6,664 nt of DNA. It comes from Candidatus Omnitrophota bacterium (lineage in GTDB: Bacteria; Omnitrophota; Gorgyraeia; Gygaellales; Profunditerraquicolaceae). Of this stretch, positions 1-5,273 are shown piece after piece. Where the stretch lies: positions 1 through 6,664 of the forward strand of contig JALNZI010000076.1 in the NCBI GenBank assembly GCA_023229385.1, given 5' to 3'. The position numbers were made by a program, and so were the translations under genes. The notes below the pieces were generated by a model. The model was not told the origin of the DNA. It was given only the letters and a program-made list of their open reading frames with translations, and did no database searches. Every line of letters begins with the position of its first letter. The first letter of the stretch is position 1.

Positions 1-1029
1 CGCCTGATCGGCAATCGAACGGGTAATTGCCTGACGGATCCACCAGGTAGCATAAGTTGAAAATTTATAACCCCGCTTATACTCAAATTTCTCTACCGCA
101 CGCATTAAACCGATATTTCCCTCCTGAATCAAATCCAAGAAAGAAAGCCCGCGATTAGTATATTTTTTAGCAATACTTACGACCAATCGCAAGTTCGCCT
201 CCACCAATTTCTTTTTTGTGCGGCTGAACTTAAGGTGGGCAGACTTTATCAATTTCATCTGCTCCTTGATCCTGCTATACGGCTCCGCGATCTCTTTTAA
301 AATCTGGGATTTACATTCCCGGTTAAGCTTACCTGAACGCTGCAGATGCTCAAACTCCTTAAGTAAAGCACTTAATTTACGCACTGCCGCTTCAATTACA
401 GAAGTAGTAAAATTAAGCTGCAAAATAAGGTTAATCGTATTATTTTCGCTGCGTGAATGTTTGGCCTTTGCTACAAAACGCTTGAACCTTCCGATTACGT
501 TATTTTTCTTTATCTTGATATCTTCCTTAACCACTTCTTCCATATTAATTTTATCTTCCAGAATATCATTAGCAACTGTCAGAACTTCATTCCTGGCAAA
601 CTTGGTTACCAGGACCACGCGCTTAAATCTATCCTCCGCCTCTTCAATTCTTTTAGCCAATTCAATTTCATTTTCCCGGCTTAAGAGCGAAATAGAACCC
701 ATCTGCTTTAAATACATTTTCACCGGGTCATCTAAAGGCATAAAACGCTCTTCGCTCTTGAGCTGCTCGCTAAGTAATTCATCCCTTGCCTGCGCCAGGT
801 CCTGTTTATCCTGCTGCGCCCTGTTTACCGACAAAGCCGCATCCGCCTCTCCTTCAACCACCTGGATATCCTCATTTCCCAATAACTCAAAAAGATGGTC
901 TATCGCTACAGTGCTTGAGAGATCCTCAGGCAACAGGTCATTTACCTCATCATAAGTAAGAAACCCTTTACGTTTACCCAGGGCAATTAATTTTTCCATA
1001 TCTTTGTTAGGTTGTTCTCTCTTCTTCAT
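1..1029 (-). CDS. rpoD: RNA polymerase primary sigma factor RpoD/SigA (3' end cut by window edge)
   Basis: Primary sigma-70 factor, which directs RNA polymerase to housekeeping promoters. The frame is open from the ATG at 1029 to the window edge, giving the first 343 residues; regions 3 and 4 lie outside. I translated it by hand. Residues about 10-60 look like region 1.1 (LIALGKRKGFLTYDEVNDLL). Residues 100-132 are region 1.2 (DDPVKMYLKQMGSISLLSRE). About 133-268 is a charged, poorly conserved insert (NCR). Residues 270-343 are regions 2.1-2.4 with the hallmarks NLRLVVSIAKKY, FLDLIQEGNIGLM, YKFSTYATWWIRQAITRSI and ADQA. The near-perfect region 2 and the presence of 1.1 mark it as the primary rather than an alternative sigma. 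Translation starts 3 bases after the dnaG stop, with an AAAGG-type Shine-Dalgarno inside the dnaG end, so expression is probably coupled to the primase gene and driven by the promoter near 4300. No dedicated internal promoter was convincing. Confidence 0.97.
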   Translation of the reverse strand, partial: MKKREQPNKDMEKLIALGKRKGFLTYDEVNDLLPEDLSSTVAIDHLFELLGNEDIQVVEGEADAALSVNRAQQDKQDLAQARDELLSEQLKSEERFMPLDDPVKMYLKQMGSISLLSRENEIELAKRIEEAEDRFKRVVLVTKFARNEVLTVANDILEDKINMEEVVKEDIKIKKNNVIGRFKRFVAKAKHSRSENNTINLILQLNFTTSVIEAAVRKLSALLKEFEHLQRSGKLNRECKSQILKEIAEPYSRIKEQMKLIKSAHLKFSRTKKKLVEANLRLVVSIAKKYTNRGLSFLDLIQEGNIGLMRAVEKFEYKRGYKFSTYATWWIRQAITRSIADQA

Positions 1030-1032
1030 TCT

Positions 1033-2085
1033 TTAGTCGCCTTTCTTAATTAAATTATGAAACTCCTTAATCAGACTATTTAGTTTTTGTTCATCGCCCA
1101 AAGATTGGGCGCTTTTTATTTGTATGTGCAGATGCTCCCTTTGGGATTTCAATCTTTGCACTTTAATCCGCGCAATACAGTCATTAACGGCTTTTTCCCT
1201 GTCCTGGCCGGCAAGCTCAGGCATAAACATCGATTCACAAACAAGCTGGCTGGCATCATCTTCACTGAAATAATTCATCAGAATGCTGGGCTCGATACTT
1301 TTGCCCTGAGTAAACAAATCATGCATTACCGAAACAATCTTTGCAGTACGCATATCGGAGAAATCAGCAGGCGAAAGTTCCTGCATTATTTTCTCGATCA
1401 AATCCCTTTCCTCGAGCATAAACTTAATTAAAAGCTTTTCCGCAGGATTAATCCCGGAGGATGTTTTCTTAGGAAGCACTGTTTCATCCTGATGCTCAGT
1501 CAACGATGGCTTTAATTTATTTAATTCCTCAATTATATAGTGTTCCGGAATCCTGATCTCCTCTGAAAGACGTTTTACATATTCACCCCTGAGAATAGCA
1601 TTATCAAATTTATTGATAGTTGAGAGCATTTCCGAAGCGATCTTGCTTTTACCATGCGCCTCTTTAATATTATGGCGGGATTTCAATATTTCCAGCTTGT
1701 AATCAAAAAGGTTTTTAGCATCTTTGATTTTAGCCTTTAAGGTGTCAACCCCGTCCCTGCGCACCAGGGCATCCGGATCCAAGCCTTTTGGCAAAGGGAC
1801 AATTTTAACCTGGATTCCTTCTTCAATCAACATATCCAGGCTTCTTAAGGTAGCAATCTCACCGGCAGTATCGCCATCATAAATCATTACCACATTATGC
1901 GTATAACGCTTAAGCAGCCTGATTTGTTCCAAGGTAAGCGCAGTACCCTGAGAGGCCACTAGGTTATTCAATCCCTCCTGGTACGGAATCATAAAATCCA
2001 GGTAGCCTTCCACAATAACTACAAAATCATTCTCCCGGATATAATCTTTTGATAAATTCAGGCCAAAAAGATTCTTGCCCTTAAC
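1033..2085 (-). CDS. dnaG: DNA primase DnaG, C-terminal part downstream of an in-frame amber codon (TOPRIM core and helicase-binding domain)
   Basis: This continues the primase in the same frame after the TAG at 2086-2088, covering codons 239-588 of an otherwise intact gene of family-typical length (E. coli DnaG is 581 residues). The first residues, VKGKNLFGLNLSKD, join directly onto SPETPV from the upstream part. The TOPRIM catalytic domain follows. It has the metal-binding glutamate in VEGYLD (E264), ASQGTALT, the YDGDTAG acidic motif (D308, D310) and GLDPDALVRRDG. Residues about 450-588 are the alpha-helical DnaB-binding domain (EKLLIKFMLEERDL, LSPADFSD, then a charged helix to the end). 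The only in-frame start between the amber codon and the catalytic core is a GTG at 2013. It has no good Shine-Dalgarno and would begin inside the first TOPRIM strand, right before E264, so independent translation into an active protein is unlikely. The stop is TAA at 1035-1033, 3 bases before rpoD. Confidence 0.93.
   Translation of the reverse strand, partial: VKGKNLFGLNLSKDYIRENDFVVIVEGYLDFMIPYQEGLNNLVASQGTALTLEQIRLLKRYTHNVVMIYDGDTAGEIATLRSLDMLIEEGIQVKIVPLPKGLDPDALVRRDGVDTLKAKIKDAKNLFDYKLEILKSRHNIKEAHGKSKIASEMLSTINKFDNAILRGEYVKRLSEEIRIPEHYIIEELNKLKPSLTEHQDETVLPKKTSSGINPAEKLLIKFMLEERDLIEKIMQELSPADFSDMRTAKIVSVMHDLFTQGKSIEPSILMNYFSEDDASQLVCESMFMPELAGQDREKAVNDCIARIKVQRLKSQREHLHIQIKSAQSLGDEQKLNSLIKEFHNLIKKGD
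1095..1117 (+). other. Terminator-like hairpin with T tract, antisense within the 3' end of dnaG
   Basis: On the plus strand a perfect 7-bp GC-rich stem (CGCCCAA / TTGGGCG, 3-base loop AGA) is followed by C and five T. This is the form of a small intrinsic terminator for transcription running opposite to dnaG-rpoD. No plus-strand gene exists here for it to end. In the sense RNA the same hairpin would sit about 66 bases before rpoD, without a following U tract, so it could instead matter for RNA processing or stability. It may be a coincidence of coding sequence. Confidence 0.35.
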
Positions 2086-2088
2086 CTA
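2086..2088 (-). other. In-frame amber (TAG) codon inside dnaG, codon 238
   Basis: Reading minus strand, the codons are ACT CCG GTG TAG GTT AAG GGC, that is T-P-V-stop-V-K-G. Codons on both sides belong to the same frame (the distance to the final stop is a multiple of three) and both sides match primase with no missing or extra residue. Family members usually carry an aromatic residue, tyrosine or phenylalanine, here (SPETP-x-[Y/F]-x-K). A single third-base change from a tyrosine codon (TAT or TAC) would create TAG. This is therefore a point nonsense change or base-call error, or a codon read through by a suppressor tRNA. It is not a frameshift. Confidence 0.9.
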
Positions 2089-2799
2089 CACCGGAGTCTC
2101 CGGAGAATTTATATACTTGGGCAGGGTTTTATCCATTACCCGCGCGCCGAAACCAATTACCCGGCTGCGGACATCAAAAATGGGAAAAATAACCCGGTTG
2201 CGAAAACGGTCATAATAACCGCCGGCGTCTTTAGGCAAAATCAAACCCGCTTTTTCCATCAGGGAAATACTAATACCTTTTGATCTTAAATAATTAATCA
2301 AACCGTCCCATCCGGAAGTTGCCAACCCCAAATGAAATTCTTTAATTGTCTGGAGCTTGACCCCCCGGTTCAAAAGGTAATCCCGCCAGGCTGTTGCGTT
2401 GGGAGCGTTAAGGTTGTTTTCGTAGAAATTTACAGCCAATTCATTGATTTTATAAATCTGAGTACTTAAGCTGGCTGCCCTGGCTATTTCCGGCCGATCC
2501 TGCTCCGGCAGGGTGATTCCGGCTTTTTTTGCCAATATCTCAACAGCCTCGGGAAACTCCATCCGCTCATGGCGCATCAGGAATCTAAAAGCATTCCCTG
2601 ATTCGCCGCAGCCGAAACAATGATAAATCTGGCGTTCCGGAGATACTGTAAATGATGGTGTTTTTTCGTGGTGAAACGGGCAATTAGCCTTAAAATTACG
2701 CCCGGCCTTTTTAAGCGGGATGTAACCGGAAATAATTTCAACAATATCCACCCTGCTGAGTATATCTTCCAACAGGTTTTCTGGTATACGGCCGGACAT
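2086..2799 (-). CDS. dnaG: DNA primase DnaG, N-terminal part up to an in-frame amber codon (CHC2 zinc-binding and start of polymerase domain)
   Basis: DnaG makes the RNA primers for DNA replication and is essential in bacteria. This 237-residue part carries the CHC2-type zinc ribbon (C40, H43, C61, C64, seen as NCPFHHEKTPSF and YHCFGCGESGNAF). The N-terminal part of the RNA polymerase domain follows, with LGLATSGWDGL, the basic DRFRNRVIFPIFD motif, GFGARVMD and PKYINSPETPV. The frame then meets TAG at codon 238, although homology continues in the same frame immediately after it, so this is an interruption rather than the natural end. The start ATG at 2799 overlaps the nif3 stop as TAATG and has an AGAGG Shine-Dalgarno about 6 bases upstream. 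If TAG really ends translation, the product would bind zinc but lack the TOPRIM metal centre and the helicase-binding domain, and would be inactive as a primase. Confidence 0.95.
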   Translation of the reverse strand: MSGRIPENLLEDILSRVDIVEIISGYIPLKKAGRNFKANCPFHHEKTPSFTVSPERQIYHCFGCGESGNAFRFLMRHERMEFPEAVEILAKKAGITLPEQDRPEIARAASLSTQIYKINELAVNFYENNLNAPNATAWRDYLLNRGVKLQTIKEFHLGLATSGWDGLINYLRSKGISISLMEKAGLILPKDAGGYYDRFRNRVIFPIFDVRSRVIGFGARVMDKTLPKYINSPETPV

Positions 2800-3686
2800 T
2801 ATTGACCTCTTCTAATTCTAGTGAAACCGGAACAGGAAATTACCTGGAATTTTTGTCTTGCGGCTTTCTCTATGTTATCCAGAAGTAAATTCAAACCCAG
2901 GGTATCGCTGGATATATGCCCGGCAATAACCACGTTCAGATTAGCTTCTCTTGCCTTTTTAAGGTGCTCCTCGCTCAAGTGCATTGAAACCAGAGTCCTT
3001 ACCCCGGCTTTATATAACTTGTTAAAAACATCCTTTGACCCCTCGGTACCCCCGGTCATCTCCAGCAATATTTTGCCTGTCGGCCTTTTTAGGTTGCCAA
3101 GTATTATCCGCGGCCCGGTATTAAACTTTTCGGCAATCTGATACTCGGGGATATCCTTTAACAGCTTAACTATGTCTCCGACTGAATGAAGAACGCTGCG
3201 TTTACGATCAAAAAGAACTTTGAGGAACTTATACACATGGTTATCAGCAGGAGTATGCAGATTGATAAAAGGCAGATCAAGAAGCCTGGCGGCATCAATC
3301 GGACGGGTATGATTTTGCGGCAATACCCTACGTTCCACCTCCAGCATCCTCTCGTCAACCAGCCTAACCGCTGTTTTATAGGCTACTCCGGCCTGGCGTA
3401 ATAAATCCACCTGCAACCGCATAACTTCGTGCAAACCAACATAAGATTTACCCTCGGGATGATGGGCAACTACCAAATCCAGACCTTCCTTCTGGCGGAT
3501 ATGCTCAGCAAGCAAGAGTTCGGCCACTTCAATATCAATACCAACCATTATTTTCTTTACTTCAGTATTGGGCCTGCCGAAAAGAATACCTGAATCAGGA
3601 AAAGAAGCAATCTTTTTCTTGTCTGCGCGCGGATCGGCAAGCCGGCCAAAGCGGATCGCCTGGTTGAAAAAATCAATTAATTTCAT
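2799..3686 (-). CDS. NIF3/DUF34 family (YbgI/YqfO-like) putative metal-dependent protein
   Basis: A 295-residue member of the NIF3 (NGG1-interacting factor 3, DUF34) family. These are ring-forming proteins with a two-metal site whose cellular reaction is not settled; 'GTP cyclohydrolase 1 type 2 homolog' is a common database name, not a proven function here. The expected metal ligands can be placed by comparison with E. coli YbgI: H75 and H76 in VVAHHPEG, D148 in HTPADNH, and H257 and D261 in AGHISSD. YbgI has Glu at the last position, so this is a conservative E-to-D change. The GID motif (D51) and the C-terminal segment SEEHLKKAREANLNVVIAGH also fit. The protein is longer than YbgI (about 247) and shorter than YqfO (about 370), so the full PII-like insert is probably absent. 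The start overlaps the cvpA stop as ATGA and lacks a clear Shine-Dalgarno (a run of seven A precedes TG), suggesting translational coupling. It ends overlapping dnaG (TAATG). Confidence 0.88.
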   Translation of the reverse strand: MKLIDFFNQAIRFGRLADPRADKKKIASFPDSGILFGRPNTEVKKIMVGIDIEVAELLLAEHIRQKEGLDLVVAHHPEGKSYVGLHEVMRLQVDLLRQAGVAYKTAVRLVDERMLEVERRVLPQNHTRPIDAARLLDLPFINLHTPADNHVYKFLKVLFDRKRSVLHSVGDIVKLLKDIPEYQIAEKFNTGPRIILGNLKRPTGKILLEMTGGTEGSKDVFNKLYKAGVRTLVSMHLSEEHLKKAREANLNVVIAGHISSDTLGLNLLLDNIEKAARQKFQVISCSGFTRIRRGQ

Positions 3687-4264
3687 TTTTTTGTAAAATT
3701 ATCCCTGACTTCGTTTACGACAACATTGGATTTTTCCTGCGGAAAAAATTTAGAAAAAACACTATCCCAGATCCAGTTATAGGTTTGAGCGGAAACCGAA
3801 GAAAACCTGGTTCCCAAATAAGAATGTTTTACCGAATCGTTAAGATAACTTACACTTGAAATCATCAATAAATAAACTAACAGGCCGACGCTAAAATACC
3901 CTCTGGCCAACCCCAGGATAAGCCCTCCGTATTTATTCAGATTAGGGGCAGCCTCCATTTTCATAAAGCGATAGAAGGTTATCCGTAAAAGGACAAAAAA
4001 TAAATAGGCTAATAAAGCCAGGAGGCAAAAAACCAGGAAATCCGCAAATTCCAAAGGAATAACTTGATGAAGATAACGCTCCCGGATAATATCCGCAATG
4101 GAAATATAATAATGCGAAGCAATATATATAGCGAATATAACACCCGAAAGCTTGAAAAATTCTATGGCCAAACCGGTTTTAATAGCGATGTAACATATTC
4201 GAAATAATATAATTAAGATGAGTATGTCCAGGAAATTAAGCTGTTGAAAGATATCAATAAACAT
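3683..4264 (-). CDS. CvpA family inner-membrane protein (colicin V production protein-like)
   Basis: A 193-residue integral membrane protein. Hydrophobic segments lie at about residues 10-28, 33-52, 73-96 and 112-138, followed by a soluble tail of about 50 residues ending in charged residues. The layout, the length and the KYGGLILGLARG segment (residues 111-122, a glycine-rich motif before a conserved arginine) match the CvpA family. Members are named for a role in colicin V export in E. coli and have been linked to envelope stress and division-related phenotypes, but no biochemical activity is established. It is the first gene after the promoter at about 4295-4324. It has the best Shine-Dalgarno in the window (AGGAGG, 5 bases before ATG), so it is the leader gene of the cvpA-nif3-dnaG-rpoD unit. 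Family assignment rests on membrane topology and the one motif, so it is less certain than its neighbours. Confidence 0.78.
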   Translation of the reverse strand: MFIDIFQQLNFLDILILIILFRICYIAIKTGLAIEFFKLSGVIFAIYIASHYYISIADIIRERYLHQVIPLEFADFLVFCLLALLAYLFFVLLRITFYRFMKMEAAPNLNKYGGLILGLARGYFSVGLLVYLLMISSVSYLNDSVKHSYLGTRFSSVSAQTYNWIWDSVFSKFFPQEKSNVVVNEVRDNFTKK

Positions 4265-4275
4265 TATATCCTCCT
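4265..4275 (-). promoter_or_regulatory. Strong ribosome binding site for the cvpA-like gene
   Basis: On the minus strand the sequence TAGGAGGATATAATG places a full AGGAGG Shine-Dalgarno 5 bases before the ATG at 4264. It fixes this start codon and shows that the unit is translated from a conventional anti-Shine-Dalgarno pairing. Confidence 0.85.
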
Positions 4276-4294
4276 AATTAATGAAGTATTTGAA

Positions 4295-4324
4295 AGTATA
4301 ACATATATTCGGCTGGCTTGTCAA
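4295..4324 (-). promoter_or_regulatory. Sigma-70 type promoter for the cvpA-nif3-dnaG-rpoD operon
   Basis: On the minus strand a perfect -35 box TTGACA (4324-4319) is followed by an 18-base spacer and a -10 box TATACT (4300-4295, one mismatch to TATAAT). The predicted start of transcription is about 4288, leaving a leader of about 24 bases that contains only the Shine-Dalgarno. The location, in the only sizeable gap in the window and directly upstream of the first gene of the housekeeping unit, supports it. The operon ends with the primary sigma factor gene, and the promoter is of the type that factor recognises, so positive autoregulation or a simple constitutive supply is expected. Confidence 0.8.
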
Positions 4325-4338
4325 GGAAAGGGCTTTCC
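4325..4338. repeat. Perfect 6-2-6 inverted repeat between the decarboxylase gene and the promoter
   Basis: GGAAAG and CTTTCC are separated by two bases. The repeat begins 2 bases after the TAA stop of the UDP-xylose-synthase-like gene and directly abuts the -35 box of the cvpA promoter. As RNA it could form only a short stem (5 bp with a 4-base loop) and no T tract follows, so it is a poor intrinsic terminator. Its position touching the -35 box would equally suit an operator. Function is undecided. Confidence 0.5.
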
Positions 4339-4340
4339 AA

Positions 4341-5273
4341 TTACCCCTTGAACCAGGATACAGTCCGCTCAAGCCCCTCTTGCAGGCAAACAGAAGGCTG
4401 CCAGGAAAGCATTTTTTTAGCCCGGTCAATATCCGGCTGGCGTTGGCGGGGATCATCCAGCGGTAGCTGTTTATAGATTATCTTACTTTTAGACTTGGTT
4501 ATCTTTAAAACCAGCCTGGCTAACTGCATTATCGTAAACTCATTAGGATTTCCTAAATTCACCGGTTCGTTGAATTTGGAAAACATCAGGCGGAGCAGCC
4601 CTTCGACTAAATCGTCGATATAACAGAAACTTCGAGTCTGCTGGCCTTTTCCGTAAACAGTTAAAGGCTGATTTCTTAGCGCGGAAAATATAAAATTAGG
4701 CACTACCCTGCCGTCATTATGGCGCATTCTCGGGCCATAAGTATTAAAAATACGCACAATTTTAGTATCCAGCTTGTACACGCGATGATAGGCCATAGTA
4801 AGGGCCTCGGAAAAACGCTTGGATTCGTCATAACAACTACGTACACCTATTGAATTAACATGCCCCCAATAACTTTCTTTTTGCGGGTGGACCAACGGAT
4901 CTCCATAAACCTCCGAAGTGGAAAACAAAAGGAATACGGCTTTTTTCTTTTTCGCCAAACCTAAAGCATTATGCGTTCCTAAAGAGCCGACTTTTAAAGT
5001 TTCTATTGGAAAATCCAGGTAGTCTTTAGGAGAAGCAAAGGAAGCGCAATGCAGGACATAGTCTACCCTTCCCAGGATATCTATATGATTTGAAACATTA
5101 CACTTATTAAAACGAAAATCCTTATATTTAAACAACTCCTTAATATTATCTGGAGAACCCGTAGCAAAATTATCCAGACAGATAACCCTATAATTATCAG
5201 TAAGCAACCTTTCGCACATATGCGAGCCGATAAAACCCGCCCCACCGGTAATCAATACTGTTTTTTTACGCAT
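4341..5273 (-). CDS. NAD-dependent UDP-glucuronate decarboxylase-like SDR (UDP-xylose synthase family)
   Basis: A 310-residue extended short-chain dehydrogenase/reductase of the usual length for bacterial UDP-xylose synthases. It has the Rossmann motif ITGGAGFIGSH (residues 8-18), LDNFATGSPDNI (33-44), STSEVYGDPLVHPQ with catalytic T119 and E121, the active-site pair Y148 and K152 in SCYDESKR, then VRIFNTYGPRM and QTRSFCYIDDLVEG. The TSEVYGDPLVHPQ, ESYWG and RSCYDE blocks are characteristic of UDP-glucuronate decarboxylase, which oxidises C4 of the sugar, removes the carboxyl group and re-reduces the ketone to give UDP-xylose. The neighbouring dehydrogenase would supply a UDP-uronic acid. Because that dehydrogenase looks like the N-acetylhexosamine type, a UDP-N-acetylated substrate cannot be excluded. 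The ATG at 5273 lies inside the end of the upstream epimerase gene (8-base overlap), so the genes are co-translated. It is the last gene of the cassette. Confidence 0.88.
   Translation of the reverse strand: MRKKTVLITGGAGFIGSHMCERLLTDNYRVICLDNFATGSPDNIKELFKYKDFRFNKCNVSNHIDILGRVDYVLHCASFASPKDYLDFPIETLKVGSLGTHNALGLAKKKKAVFLLFSTSEVYGDPLVHPQKESYWGHVNSIGVRSCYDESKRFSEALTMAYHRVYKLDTKIVRIFNTYGPRMRHNDGRVVPNFIFSALRNQPLTVYGKGQQTRSFCYIDDLVEGLLRLMFSKFNEPVNLGNPNEFTIMQLARLVLKITKSKSKIIYKQLPLDDPRQRQPDIDRAKKMLSWQPSVCLQEGLERTVSWFKG

Noticed and set aside
218..955. Long plus-strand open frame of 245 codons opposite rpoD
   Set aside because: It is the complement of a confidently identified sigma factor gene. Its translation is rich in Ser, Leu and Arg with no recognisable domain, and no plus-strand promoter or Shine-Dalgarno supports it.
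1030..1090. Internal promoter for rpoD in the end of dnaG
   Set aside because: A CATAAT-like -10 can be found, but no reasonable -35 lies at the right distance in this AT-rich coding sequence.
1087..1431. Plus-strand open frame of 114 codons opposite dnaG
   Set aside because: Shadow of the primase C-terminal domain. It has no ribosome binding site or domain, and it contains the terminator-like hairpin near its start.
2011..2013. GTG at 2013 as the start of a separate, naturally split primase subunit
   Set aside because: It has no convincing ribosome binding site, would begin within a TOPRIM beta strand immediately before the catalytic Glu, and would leave the 24 conserved codons between the amber codon and the GTG untranslated. 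An interrupted single gene explains the data better.
2060..2110. Frameshift as the cause of the dnaG interruption
   Set aside because: Both parts are in the same reading frame and the homology continues without a missing or extra residue, so only a substitution-type stop fits.
2821..3401. Short plus- and minus-strand frames overlapping nif3
   Set aside because: All lie inside the NIF3 coding region in other frames and show no independent features.
4274..4456. 60-codon minus-strand frame across the cvpA promoter region
   Set aside because: It overlaps the end of the decarboxylase gene in another frame and runs through the promoter. Its composition is not protein-like and it lacks a Shine-Dalgarno.
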